NCBI RefSeq assembly: GCF_008244685.1
Contig: NZ_VTFT01000001.1
Span: forward strand, 971,248 to 1,035,247
Direction: 5' to 3'
From: Luteimonas viscosa
GTDB taxonomy: Bacteria; Pseudomonadota; Gammaproteobacteria; Xanthomonadales; Xanthomonadaceae
DNA: 64,000 bases
This document shows positions 25,738 to 34,224 of the stretch, piece after piece. Numbering within the stretch: the first letter of the stretch is position 1; each line of letters opens with the position of its first letter. The position numbers were made by a program, and so were the translations under genes. Below the pieces are notes generated by a model. That model searched no databases. It was not told where the DNA came from and saw only the letters and a program-made list of their open reading frames with translations.

Positions 25738-25853
25738 GTTGCCTCTCACGAGAATGCAGCCGCGCCCAGAACGGTCAAACGCCCGCTCCGGCGAGCGCAG
25801 GTCAGGTCAGGTCAGAATTTGCGACAAAAGCAGCAGCACACCATCAGCAGCCA

Positions 25854-26423
25854 CTACTCCCCCACATCCCCCAACGCATAAATCCCCGGCAGATTCCGCC
25901 CCTGCTCATGGAAATCCATCCCGAACCCGAACACGTAGCGGTCGGGAACTTCCACGCCCACGTAGTCGGCGCAGATGCCCTCCACGCAGCGGTCGTGCGC
26001 CTTGGTCGCCAGCACCGCGACGCGCACGTCGGCCGCGCCCTGGTCCTCGCACCAGTACTTCACCGCCTTGAGCGTGTGGCCCTCGTCGAGGATGTCGTCG
26101 GCCAGCAGCACGCGGCGGCCGCGCATCGGCGTCGCCGGCCGGTGCAGCCAGGCCAGGCCGGAGCCGGTGGTGTTGCCGCGGTAGCGGGTGGCGTGCAGGT
26201 AATCGAATTCCAGGTCGAGGCCGCGTTCGCCGAGCGCGAACGCGAGCTGCGCGGCGAACGGCAGGCCGCCATGCATGACGGTGATGAACAGCGGCGGCAG
26301 CTCGTCGTCGACGTACTCGGGACAGATGGCGTCGGCCATCTCCTCGATCGCGTCTTCCAGCGCGTCGCGATCGTGGATAAGCTCGGCGCTGTCGAGCACG
26401 TCGGAGAGCCTCGGCACGTTCAT
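25854..26423 (-). CDS. hpt: Hypoxanthine-guanine phosphoribosyltransferase
   Basis: Purine salvage enzyme joining hypoxanthine or guanine to PRPP to give IMP or GMP. The 189-residue protein has the type I phosphoribosyltransferase loop VLLADDILDEGHTLKAV and the flexible-loop/purine region ATKAHDRC...YVGVEVPDRYVFGFGMD. The N-terminus begins MNVPRLSDVL. Its ATGA overlaps the stop of nagZ, so both are co-translated. The next gene downstream (past the palindromic element) releases hypoxanthine from methylthioinosine, a metabolic fit. Confidence 0.93.
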   Translation of the reverse strand: MNVPRLSDVLDSAELIHDRDALEDAIEEMADAICPEYVDDELPPLFITVMHGGLPFAAQLAFALGERGLDLEFDYLHATRYRGNTTGSGLAWLHRPATPMRGRRVLLADDILDEGHTLKAVKYWCEDQGAADVRVAVLATKAHDRCVEGICADYVGVEVPDRYVFGFGMDFHEQGRNLPGIYALGDVGE

Positions 26424-27442
26424 GCGGTCTGTCCCAGTCGGGTCGCGAGTTGTGCTTGCGTGCCGCTGTAGCGGGCGTCGGCCAGCAGGCCATCCCAGCC
26501 CAGGCCACCACGGCCGAGCAACCCGACCAGGGCCATGGTGTTGAGCTTGCGATCCCTGACCGCCGCCAGCGATTCGTCGACCAGTTCCGGATGGCAGACC
26601 AGCACGACGTCGCAGCCCGCGTCCAGGTGCGCGTCGACGCGGGCCTTGATCCCGCCGGCGGAAAACGCGGCGGCCATGCCGATGTCGTCCGAGAACACCA
26701 CGCCGCGGAAACCCATCTCTCCGCGCAACATGTCGTTGATCCAGAACGGCGAATAGCCGGCCGGTTCCGGCGCAACCTGCGGATACACGACATGCGCCAG
26801 CATCACCGCGTCGGCGCCGGCCTCGATCCCGGCCACGAAAGGCACCAGGTCGTGCGCCCGGATCGCGTCGAGCGGACGGTCGTCGACGGCATCGTCGAAG
26901 TGCGTGTCCTCGCGCACCGTGCCGTGCCCCGGGAAATGCTTGAGCGTGGCGGCCATGCCCACAGCGTGCATGCCGCGCACGTAGGCGCGCGTGAACTCGG
27001 CGACGACCCGGGGATCGTCCGAGAACGCGCGGTTGCCGATCGCGAGGTTGCCGTGGCCGACATCGACCACCGGCGCGAAGCTCAGGTCGACGCCGGTGGC
27101 GCGGATCTCGCTGGCCATCAGCCAGGCGTGTTCCTCGGCCAGCTTCAGCGCGGCGTCCGGATCCTGCGCATACAGGCGGCCGAAGCCGTCGAGCGGCGGC
27201 AGGTCGCTGAACCCTTCGCGGAAGCGCTGCACGCGGCCGCCTTCCTGGTCGACGCAGATCAGCACCGGGCGCGGCGCCGCCTCGCGGATCGCGGCGCACA
27301 GGTCCATCACCTGCGATCTCGAACTGAAGTTGCGCTTGAACAGGATGACGCCCGCGCAGGCATCGTTCTGCAGCCACTCGCGCTCCTGCGCGGTGAGTTC
27401 CATGCCGGCAACGCCGATCACGAGCATCCCTGGGGTCTCCAT
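26420..27442 (-). CDS. nagZ: NagZ, beta-N-acetylhexosaminidase of peptidoglycan recycling
   Basis: Glycoside hydrolase family 3 enzyme that removes N-acetylglucosamine from anhydromuropeptides in the cytoplasm. The 340-residue single-domain protein contains VDQEGGRVQRF, the catalytic-loop KHFPGHGTVREDTHFD with its Asp/His pair, and the nucleophile region VFSDDIGM. No signal peptide. Two possible starts, ATG 27442 and ATG 27427, differ by five residues; I took the longer. In bacteria with inducible AmpC, NagZ affects beta-lactamase control; no ampC or ampR is seen nearby. Confidence 0.94.
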   Translation of the reverse strand: METPGMLVIGVAGMELTAQEREWLQNDACAGVILFKRNFSSRSQVMDLCAAIREAAPRPVLICVDQEGGRVQRFREGFSDLPPLDGFGRLYAQDPDAALKLAEEHAWLMASEIRATGVDLSFAPVVDVGHGNLAIGNRAFSDDPRVVAEFTRAYVRGMHAVGMAATLKHFPGHGTVREDTHFDDAVDDRPLDAIRAHDLVPFVAGIEAGADAVMLAHVVYPQVAPEPAGYSPFWINDMLRGEMGFRGVVFSDDIGMAAAFSAGGIKARVDAHLDAGCDVVLVCHPELVDESLAAVRDRKLNTMALVGLLGRGGLGWDGLLADARYSGTQAQLATRLGQTA

Positions 27443-27632
27443 CGCGTGCGCGGCTGCGCACGGGCGGCATTGTCGCAGATGGCCGGGTTGCGGGCGCGGC
27501 GCGGGCGCACCCTTCGCCACCGCACGGAGCCGATCCTCCGGAACGGATGCTTCACCAGCCGCGGGCGCAGGGCTCGCTTTCCCGGCTCGTGCTGCCCGGG
27601 CCCCTCACCGCCTGCATCGGCTCCGGCGGCGG

Positions 27633-28136
27633 TCAGCCCCGCTCCGCGACGTCCCATCGCGCATACGGACGCGAGGCCAGCGCGAGGTTGTAGTAGCGCG
27701 GTTCGTCGGTCACCTCCCGTCCGACCCAGGCGGGCGCGGCGAAGGCCTCGTCGGCGCGCGCGAGTTCGATCTCCGCGACGACCAGGCCGGCGTTATCGCC
27801 GAGGAACTCGTCGACCTCCCACAGGTGGCCTTCGTGGTGCACGAGGTGCCGGCGCTTGTCGATCACGCCGGCCACGCAAAGGGCAAGCAGCGCACGCGCA
27901 TCGTCGAGCGGGATCGGATAGTCGAACTCCTGCCGGGTATGGCCGGACTCGCGCGACTTCAGGTTGAGGAAGGCCGCCTCGCCCTGGATGCGGACACGTA
28001 CCGAGACCTTCTGACCGCCATGTTCGAGCGAGCCGATGGTGTTGAGGTAGCCCTGCGCGATCGGCAGGACCGCATGCGCCTGTGCACGCCAGCCATCGCC
28101 GGAGACCAGGAACTTGCGTTCGATTTCGAGGGGCAT
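27633..28136 (-). CDS. CYTH domain protein (triphosphate tunnel metalloenzyme fold)
   Basis: Protein of 167 residues starting with the diagnostic ExExK signature: Glu4, Glu6 and Lys8 in MPLEIERKFLV. The beta-barrel of the CYTH/TTM superfamily follows, with alternating Arg/Glu residues such as RVRIQGEAAFLNLKSRE. Relatives hydrolyse tripolyphosphate or other triphosphates. The start codon is preceded only 3 bases away by a 7-bp tandem repeat array, so no Shine-Dalgarno can be seen; translation initiation here is odd. Preceded by rlmD in the same direction. Confidence 0.9.
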   Translation of the reverse strand: MPLEIERKFLVSGDGWRAQAHAVLPIAQGYLNTIGSLEHGGQKVSVRVRIQGEAAFLNLKSRESGHTRQEFDYPIPLDDARALLALCVAGVIDKRRHLVHHEGHLWEVDEFLGDNAGLVVAEIELARADEAFAAPAWVGREVTDEPRYYNLALASRPYARWDVAERG

Positions 28137-28139
28137 GGG

Positions 28140-28250
28140 GATTCGGGATTCTGGATTCTGGATTCTGGATTCTGGATTCGGGATTCTGGATTCTGGATTC
28201 TGGATTCTGGATTCGGGATTCGGGATTCGGGATTCGGGATTCGGGATTCG
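28140..28250. repeat. Heptamer tandem array, 16 units
   Basis: Sixteen units of GATTCKG (K = G or T), the last one cut short. Unit by unit the variable base reads G, TTTT, G, TTTT, then G to the end. It starts 3 bases before the CYTH start codon (28136) and so occupies its entire leader. On the minus strand one frame reads as a repeated ESRIPNP/ESRIQNP peptide that runs into the CYTH gene out of frame. Copy number may change by slippage. Confidence 0.95.
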
Positions 28251-28355
28251 TCAGAGCATACGCAGCGTTCGTTGCCGGCGAGTGAGTCCGATTTTCTTCG
28301 CAAGGAAAGGAAGAAGGTCAACTGCGGTCCGACGGATCCGGTGGCACGCCGCGCT

Positions 28356-28379
28356 CTTCCGAATCACCAATCACCAATC
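28356..28379. repeat. Short second heptamer repeat at the rlmD stop
   Basis: About three units of AATCACC (TGATTGG on the minus strand) overlap the rlmD stop codon. Together with the larger array this makes most of the 241-bp gap 28137-28377 repetitive. No gene is supported in that gap. Confidence 0.7.
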
Positions 28380-29727
28380 ACGGCTTCTTCTCGAACAAGG
28401 CGATCGATTCCACGTGCGCGGTCTGCGGGAACATGTCCATCGCGCCGGCGCTGCGCAGGGTCCAGCCGAGCTCGTTGACCAGGTAGCCGGCATCGCGCGC
28501 GAGCGAGCCGGGATGGCAGCTGACGTACACGATGCGGCCGAAGCGTTCCAGCGGCAGCTGCCTGAGCACCTCGATCGCGCCCGAACGCGGCGGGTCGAGC
28601 AGCAGCTTGTCGAACCCCTGGCGCATCCAGGACGTGCCGCGCTGGTCCCGGGTGAGATCCGCCGGGTGGAAAGTCGCGTTGTCCAGCCCGTTGAGCGCCG
28701 CGTTCTCCCGTGCCCGCGCCACCAGGGCCGCCTCGCCCTCCACGCCCACCACCTCCGCCGCGATACGCGCCATCGGCAGGGTGAAGTTGCCGAGGCCGCA
28801 GAACAGGTCGAGCACGCGGTCGCCGGCCCGCAGGTCGAGCAGTTCGAAGGTACGCGCGATCATCGCTTCGTTGAGCCGGGCGTTGACCTGGATGAAATCC
28901 AGCGGCCGGAAGGCCAGCGTCACGTTCCACGGTTCCAGCCGGAACGACAGCGCGGGTTGCGCCGGCCACAGCGGACGCACCGAATCCACGCCCCCGGGCT
29001 GCAGGTACATCGCCACGCGGTTGCGCTCGGCGAACCCGCGCAACGCCTCGAGATCCGCCTCGCACAGCGGCTGCAAGTGGCGCAGCACCAGCGCCACGCC
29101 GTCGACACCGGGGGTCGGGTCGCCGACGATGAACTCGATCTGCGGGATCTCGCGCCGTGCCTGCAATGCATCGACCAGCGTCGACAGCGGCACGATCAGC
29201 GCAGCCACGGCCGGGACCACGGTATGGCATTCCCGCAGGTCGGCCACGAAGCGCGGATCGCGTTCGCGGAAGCCGACCAGGGTCTTGCCCTTCTTCTCCA
29301 CCCGGCGCACCGAGAACCGGCCCTTGCGCCGGTAGTGCCAGGCCCCACCGGTCAGCGGCGGCAGCACTTCGCCGGGGGAGACATGGCCGATGCGCTCGAA
29401 GTTCTCCAGCAGCACGCGCTGCTTGGCCATGATCTGCCGCGACTCGTCGAGATGCTGCAGCGCGCAGCCGCCGCACACGCCGAAATGCGCGCAGCGCGGC
29501 AGCACGCGGTCGGACGAGGCCTGCAGCACCTGCAGCGTGTCGGCCTCGTCGAAATGCCGCGAGCGCGCGACCTGCTTCGCCAGCACCCGCTCGCCTGGCA
29601 GCGCGCCGGCCACGAACACGGTCTTGCCGGCGTTCGCATGCCCGGCTTCGCGACGTGCGACGCCGCGGCCGTCGTGGCTCAGGTCGAGGATCTCGAGTTC
29701 GAACGGGGTCTGGTCGATCCGGGCCAC
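28378..29727 (-). CDS. rlmD: RlmD, 23S rRNA m5U1939 methyltransferase
   Basis: SAM-dependent RNA methyltransferase with an N-terminal TRAM domain and a 4Fe-4S cluster. The 449-residue product shows the cluster cysteines in RCAHFGVCGGC plus a later CHTV. It has the SAM motif LDLFCGLGNFTLP, DPPRSGA, and the catalytic cysteine in YVSCHPGSLARD. E. coli RlmD is 433 residues. Start at 29727 (MARIDQTPF) is the only sensible one. It precedes the CYTH gene, separated by repeat DNA. Confidence 0.94.
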   Translation of the reverse strand: MARIDQTPFELEILDLSHDGRGVARREAGHANAGKTVFVAGALPGERVLAKQVARSRHFDEADTLQVLQASSDRVLPRCAHFGVCGGCALQHLDESRQIMAKQRVLLENFERIGHVSPGEVLPPLTGGAWHYRRKGRFSVRRVEKKGKTLVGFRERDPRFVADLRECHTVVPAVAALIVPLSTLVDALQARREIPQIEFIVGDPTPGVDGVALVLRHLQPLCEADLEALRGFAERNRVAMYLQPGGVDSVRPLWPAQPALSFRLEPWNVTLAFRPLDFIQVNARLNEAMIARTFELLDLRAGDRVLDLFCGLGNFTLPMARIAAEVVGVEGEAALVARARENAALNGLDNATFHPADLTRDQRGTSWMRQGFDKLLLDPPRSGAIEVLRQLPLERFGRIVYVSCHPGSLARDAGYLVNELGWTLRSAGAMDMFPQTAHVESIALFEKKP

Positions 29728-29855
29728 GTGGCGTCAGGGCTGCGTGCGGGGCCGCGCATTGTCGCAGAAACAGGCTTTTCCGGGCCGTTGCACGACGGCC
29801 CGCAACTCGCATCGCCGGGTGCCGGCCGGCGCATGGCCGGCCGTCGCTCGCGCGG

Positions 29856-30458
29856 CTACTTCTGCTTCCAGGCCCCGCCCTGCTGGTACCACCAGCCGGG
29901 ACGCGCGCTCGCGATCCACTGCCGGGCGAATACGTCGCGGATCTGCGATTCCCACTCCGGATGGCCGTTGGCGACCGCGATCTCGCGGTACACCGCCTTA
30001 CGGTCGCGGTTGTCGTCGGCGACCGCGGCATTGACCGCGACCCGGTCCTTGATCGCCAGCTTCGACGCGTCGCGCACCACCACCGTGCCGTCGCCCGCGA
30101 AGCCGAGCGCGCCGGAATCGAAATGCGGGCGCAGGGTCGAGTTGAAGCGCGATTCCATGCGCGACTGGATCGCCTGGATCGCCGGCGTGCGGATGCTGAT
30201 GTCGGGTTGCGACTGCGCCTGCGCCGAGCCGATGCCGAGCAGCATCCACGGATCGAAACGCGGCTGGCGCAGGGCCATGCCGCCGTCACCCGGCGGCGTC
30301 GATTCCGGGGATTCCTGCTCGACCTCGTCGCCGATCACGTTCTCGACGAACTCGCGGGCCGCCTCGCGCGCCTCGGCGGCGGGGAAATAGACGTTGATGG
30401 TGACGCAGGCGCACAGCGCCAGCGCGAAGAGGATCGGCATTCCCATCAGGCGACGCAT
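29856..30458 (-). CDS. YdbL-type (DUF1318) lipoprotein, possibly a YnbE-YdbL fusion
   Basis: Lipoprotein of 200 residues. The signal peptide ends at LCAC (Cys18), immediately followed by VTINVYFP, which resembles the short strand of E. coli lipoprotein YnbE. A variable linker (about 45-120) leads to a C-terminal domain with NRDRKAVYREIA, RQWIASARPGWWYQQGG and WKQK, which matches the pattern of YdbL (DUF1318). In E. coli YdbH, YnbE and YdbL work together in moving phospholipids to the outer membrane. The YdbH-type gene lies directly upstream, 67 bp away on the same strand, and no separate ynbE is present. Confidence 0.8.
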   Translation of the reverse strand: MRRLMGMPILFALALCACVTINVYFPAAEAREAAREFVENVIGDEVEQESPESTPPGDGGMALRQPRFDPWMLLGIGSAQAQSQPDISIRTPAIQAIQSRMESRFNSTLRPHFDSGALGFAGDGTVVVRDASKLAIKDRVAVNAAVADDNRDRKAVYREIAVANGHPEWESQIRDVFARQWIASARPGWWYQQGGAWKQK

Positions 30459-30525
30459 GCGAGGCTCCCGTTAGCGTTGGCGTTCTTCTCTTGCTTGCTT
30501 GAATGGCCGACTCGCGACGGCCCTG

Positions 30526-32541
30526 TCATTCCACCACCGGCGCGACGTCGCCGGAGGCCACTGCGGCCAGGCGTTCCACCAGCGTCGGCCAATCGACGTC
30601 GCGGTTGAATCCGACCACCTGCAGCTTCGGCACGCCCGCGCCTTCGACGATAGTAAAGCCCTCGCCCGCTGAATGCAGGCCCGACATCCGGCAGACCTCG
30701 TTCGCCAGCCGGCAACCGATCCCCATGCGGCGATAGCCGAAATCGTCGAACAGGCCGATCAGGCGCCCCTGCAGGCTGCTCACGAACGAGGCGTCGCCGA
30801 CGCTGGAGATGTCCTGCACCGCGCGCTGGCTGATGCGCTGGCGCACGCCGGCGCGCGGCTGCGTGTGCAGCTCGGCATCGAAGGCGGTGGCGGTCCAGTC
30901 GACCAGGCGCAGGTCGTCGATGCGGCCATGCAGGCGGCCGGTGATGCTGCCGAAGTCGAACACTTCGGTGATGCCGAGCAGGTCGAGATCGTGCAGCGAA
31001 AGATCGGCCGAGAGCGTCGGGGCGACGCCGAACGGACGCTCCATCGCCAGGGCGCCCACGTCGACGCGGCCCTCGAACAGTTGCATCGACAGGCCGCCGT
31101 CGAACTCGAGCCGCTCATCCGCATAGCGGGCGCTCGGAATGCTTCCGCCGAGCGTGCCGCGGAACGCCGGCCAGCCCAGTGCCTGCGCGAGCTGGCCCAG
31201 ATCGAGCGCCTCGAGTTCCAGGCCGAAGCCCAGACGCAGCCCGGACCCGGCTCGCGGCGGTTGCAGGGTGAACCCGTCGAGCCGCACCTTGCCACCGAGC
31301 ATCGCCAGGTCCGCCGCTTCGCGCAGGCGCAGGGTGCCCGCTTCGCTGCGCATCGGCAGGCGGATCGGACCGAAGGCGAGGTCGTAGAGGGCACCGTCAC
31401 GCCATCGCAGTTCGCTCTCCACGGCGGCCCCGGAAGCGTGGCGCAGGGTGCCGTGCAGGCCGTCGATGCGGAAACGCTGCTGCGGATCGTGCACGTCGAC
31501 CGCATCGAAGTCGGCGTCGAACGACACGACTTCGCCCGCGTCGACCCGCAGCCGCAGCCCCGCCGATCCTGCGAGCTGCAGGCCGGACAGCCCCGCGAGG
31601 CCGAGCCAGCCCGACAGGTACCGCTCGGGCAGCGCACCCAGCGCCTGGCTGCGCGCGTCCAGTTCCAGCTGCCGCAGGCCGCCATCGGCCGCCAGCCCGG
31701 CGCTGCCCTCGACCGACAACGTGTCCGCGTCCTGCCACGCGAGCCGCGGCATGGCCCATCCGCCGCCCGGCAACTGGCGGGCATCGACGGCGAACCGGAC
31801 CGGTCGCGCGCCCAGCGCGAGATAGGTGTTGCCCACCAGCACTTCGCCGTCGCGCAGGTCGCCCTCGATCGCCACCAGCGCGCCGGCGCCGTCGGGCTGC
31901 CGATAGTCGAATACGATGCTGCCGTCGATGTCGCCGACGGCGACGCTGGCGTCCTGCGATTCCAGCGCCACGCCCGTCAGCGCGAGCCTGCCTTCGACAC
32001 GCAGTGGCCGGTCGGCCGGCGTGTGCAGCGCGATCGCACCGTCGGCCACGCCCGCATCAAGCCGACCCGCGGCCCACGCTTGCGCGAGCAGGGCTTGCGC
32101 CCATGCCAGCGGCACCCGCTCCAGCCGCAGCTGCGTGGCATCGGGCGCCGCGGCGTTGCGGTGCACGGCCAGGCGCGCGCCGCGCTGCGAGAGCACCGCG
32201 TCCGTGCGCGCGGACGACAGGTCCACGGACAGGTGCATCGGCGCGCCCGCCTGCCCACGCAGCGGCCCGGCGCACCGCCAGGCATCGTCATCGGCACGTG
32301 CGAGCGGGCACTGCCAGCGCACGTCTTCGTAGCGATAACCCAGCGCATCCGCCTCGATCCGCGCGGCCTCGACCCGCAACTCGCCGCTTGTCGCGCCGGC
32401 GGGCCAATGCAGCCGCACCCGCACGTCGCGAAGTTCGACTCCCGGCGCCCGGATCGTGGCGATGCTCGCGGTTGCGGTACGTGCCTGGACCTGGCAGGCG
32501 GCGAGCGCCATCAGCAACAGGGTTAAGATGCGGGCAGGCAT
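30526..32541 (-). CDS. ydbH: YdbH-like AsmA-type intermembrane protein
   Basis: Protein of 671 residues with an N-terminal signal or anchor segment (about 1-20) and a long beta-rich, repeating body without further membrane helices. This is the look of AsmA-like bridge proteins. The C-terminal third (SFVSSLQGRLIGLFDDFGYRRMGIGCRLANEVCRM) fits the YdbH family. E. coli YdbH is redundant with TamB and YhdP for phospholipid transport across the periplasm; it is longer (about 880 residues) than this one. Followed by the YdbL-type lipoprotein. I start it at 32541; reading further upstream would cross the divergent regulator gene. Confidence 0.8.
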   Translation of the reverse strand: MPARILTLLLMALAACQVQARTATASIATIRAPGVELRDVRVRLHWPAGATSGELRVEAARIEADALGYRYEDVRWQCPLARADDDAWRCAGPLRGQAGAPMHLSVDLSSARTDAVLSQRGARLAVHRNAAAPDATQLRLERVPLAWAQALLAQAWAAGRLDAGVADGAIALHTPADRPLRVEGRLALTGVALESQDASVAVGDIDGSIVFDYRQPDGAGALVAIEGDLRDGEVLVGNTYLALGARPVRFAVDARQLPGGGWAMPRLAWQDADTLSVEGSAGLAADGGLRQLELDARSQALGALPERYLSGWLGLAGLSGLQLAGSAGLRLRVDAGEVVSFDADFDAVDVHDPQQRFRIDGLHGTLRHASGAAVESELRWRDGALYDLAFGPIRLPMRSEAGTLRLREAADLAMLGGKVRLDGFTLQPPRAGSGLRLGFGLELEALDLGQLAQALGWPAFRGTLGGSIPSARYADERLEFDGGLSMQLFEGRVDVGALAMERPFGVAPTLSADLSLHDLDLLGITEVFDFGSITGRLHGRIDDLRLVDWTATAFDAELHTQPRAGVRQRISQRAVQDISSVGDASFVSSLQGRLIGLFDDFGYRRMGIGCRLANEVCRMSGLHSAGEGFTIVEGAGVPKLQVVGFNRDVDWPTLVERLAAVASGDVAPVVE

Positions 32542-32575
32542 CGGCCGAGCATATCCGCTGCGCAGGGAGGCGACG

Positions 32576-33295
32576 ATGAACCCCAGGATCCTGCTGGTCG
32601 AGGACGACCCCACCAGCCGCGCCTTCCTCCTGGCCGCGACCGAGGCCTTGCCGGCCCTGGTCGATCTCGCCGGCAGCGTGGCCGAAGCCCGGGAGCTCGC
32701 CACCCGCCACGCGCATGCGCTGTGGCTGATCGACGCGCACCTGCCCGACGGCAGCGGCAGCGAGTTGCTGCGGGAACTGCGCGAACGCGGGCTGTCCACG
32801 CCGGCGATCGCGCATACGGCCTCGCGCGAGCGCGCCGAACATGCCGCCCTGCTCGCCGCCGGCTTCGACAGCACCCTCGCCAAGCCGCTTCCGGCCGGCG
32901 CCTGGACGGACGCGCTGCGGCTTGCCCTCGCCGACGAGGGGGGCGCGGAAGTCGTCGCGACGGAGGGCGAAACGCCCACCGACGCGCGCGCCATGCCGGT
33001 ATGGGACCAGGCACAGGCGCTCGCGGCACTCGCCGGCGATGCCGGCAATGTCGCGGCGCTGCGCGCACTGTTCATCGCCGAACTGCCGGCGACGCGCGAC
33101 GCGGTGGCCTCCGCTGCCAGCCGCGGTGATGTGGGCGCTCTCAACGGCACCCTGCACCGGCTGCGCGCCGGCTGCGGCTTCGTCGGCGCGGCGCGGCTGG
33201 ACGCGGCGGCGGTGCGATTGCGTGAAGCGCCGGCGTCGGACGCGGCGCTGCAGGGCTTCCTGACCGCGGTTCAGGACACGCTTTCTTCGTCCTGA
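32576..33295 (+). CDS. Response regulator with C-terminal Hpt phosphotransfer domain
   Basis: Two-domain signalling protein of 239 residues. The receiver domain (about 1-118) has the acidic pair Asp10-Asp11, phospho-acceptor Asp53, Thr81 and Lys103. The C-terminal Hpt domain (about 145-239) carries a candidate phospho-histidine, His194, in [13 protein letters not shown]. There is no output domain, so it acts as a phosphorelay node with a kinase encoded elsewhere. A clear AGGGAGG precedes the ATG. Its start codon is only 34 bp from the divergent ydbH start, and its 3' end overlaps the convergent recO by 25 bp. Confidence 0.88.
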   Translation: MNPRILLVEDDPTSRAFLLAATEALPALVDLAGSVAEARELATRHAHALWLIDAHLPDGSGSELLRELRERGLSTPAIAHTASRERAEHAALLAAGFDSTLAKPLPAGAWTDALRLALADEGGAEVVATEGETPTDARAMPVWDQAQALAALAGDAGNVAALRALFIAELPATRDAVASAASRGDVGALNGTLHRLRAGCGFVGAARLDAAAVRLREAPASDAALQGFLTAVQDTLSSS

Positions 33296-34029
33296 CCGCG
33301 GCGGCGCGCGGCCAGCCGGGCGAGGTCCGCCGCCAGCTCCCAGGATTTCAGCCCGCGGGGTCCCAGGTGCTGTGCCAGTACGTCGCGCATCGCGCGGCGG
33401 AGGCTGTCGAGATCGGCCGGATCGGGCTTGCGGTCGTCTCCGAGCGCGATCAGCGCGCTGCCGGTGGCGTAGCGCCCGCGGGACTCGCCGACGCGTTCTC
33501 CGAGCACGCGCCGCGGCCCGTGCTCCGGGTCCAGCCGGTAGCGGGCCGCGGGATCGATGTCGCCGCCGTCGCCGTCGCGCGCCCAGTCGAATCCGACCCC
33601 GAGCGCGTCCAGCAGGTCGCGTTCGAAACGGCGCAGGGTCCACGCCAGGTCGGCGGCATCGTGCAGCCGCGCGCGCACTTCGCCGTAAAGCACGTAGAGC
33701 GCGGAATGCGGATCCTGCCGCGGCGCCAGGCGCAGGACCAGCTCGTTGACGTAGAACGCGGCGAGCGCGGCATGGCCCGGCAACGGCGGCGCAGCATCGA
33801 TCGCTTCCACCGACGTCAGCTGGGCCAGCTCGCCGCGCTGCACGGCCTCGATGCGCACGTGCTGCAACGGTTGCAGTGCCGCGAACTGGGCCTGTTTCCT
33901 CGGTCCGCGCACGCCACGCGCGACCAGGCCGAGGCGTCCATGCGATTCGCTGAGCAGGTCGACCAGCAGGCTGGTCTCGCGCCACGGCCGCGCATGCAGG
34001 ACGTAGCCGCGTTCGCCCGTGTAGCGCAC
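33271..34029 (-). CDS. recO: RecO, DNA recombination mediator
   Basis: RecFOR pathway protein that helps load RecA on SSB-coated single-stranded DNA. The 252-residue product has the N-terminal OB fold ([36 protein letters not shown]) and the helical C-terminal domain with [12 protein letters not shown]. No zinc-finger cysteines are seen, as in E. coli RecO. It is the last gene of the lepA-lepB-DUF4845-rnc-era-recO row, about 195 bp after era, and runs 25 bp into the convergent response regulator gene. Confidence 0.93.
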   Translation of the reverse strand: MRYTGERGYVLHARPWRETSLLVDLLSESHGRLGLVARGVRGPRKQAQFAALQPLQHVRIEAVQRGELAQLTSVEAIDAAPPLPGHAALAAFYVNELVLRLAPRQDPHSALYVLYGEVRARLHDAADLAWTLRRFERDLLDALGVGFDWARDGDGGDIDPAARYRLDPEHGPRRVLGERVGESRGRYATGSALIALGDDRKPDPADLDSLRRAMRDVLAQHLGPRGLKSWELAADLARLAARRRGQDEESVS

Positions 34030-34224
34030 CGTCAGCGGTCGGCGAACGCGGCGACGACCCGGCTGCCGGTCGTCGTCGGGCCGGGCGCACGCCGGCCGGG
34101 CCTGCAGTCGTTCGAGGCCTGCGGCGCCCCGGCCAGACCTGGTACCCGCAGCTTGCCGCAGGGGTGGCCTTCGGGCGTCATGGTCGCTTCGTGTCGCATC
34201 GCCCGGCGCGCTCCTGGGCGGATC

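Noticed and set aside
28140-28250. Repeat array considered as a CRISPR.
   Set aside because: The unit is 7 bp with no spacers, so it is a simple tandem repeat.
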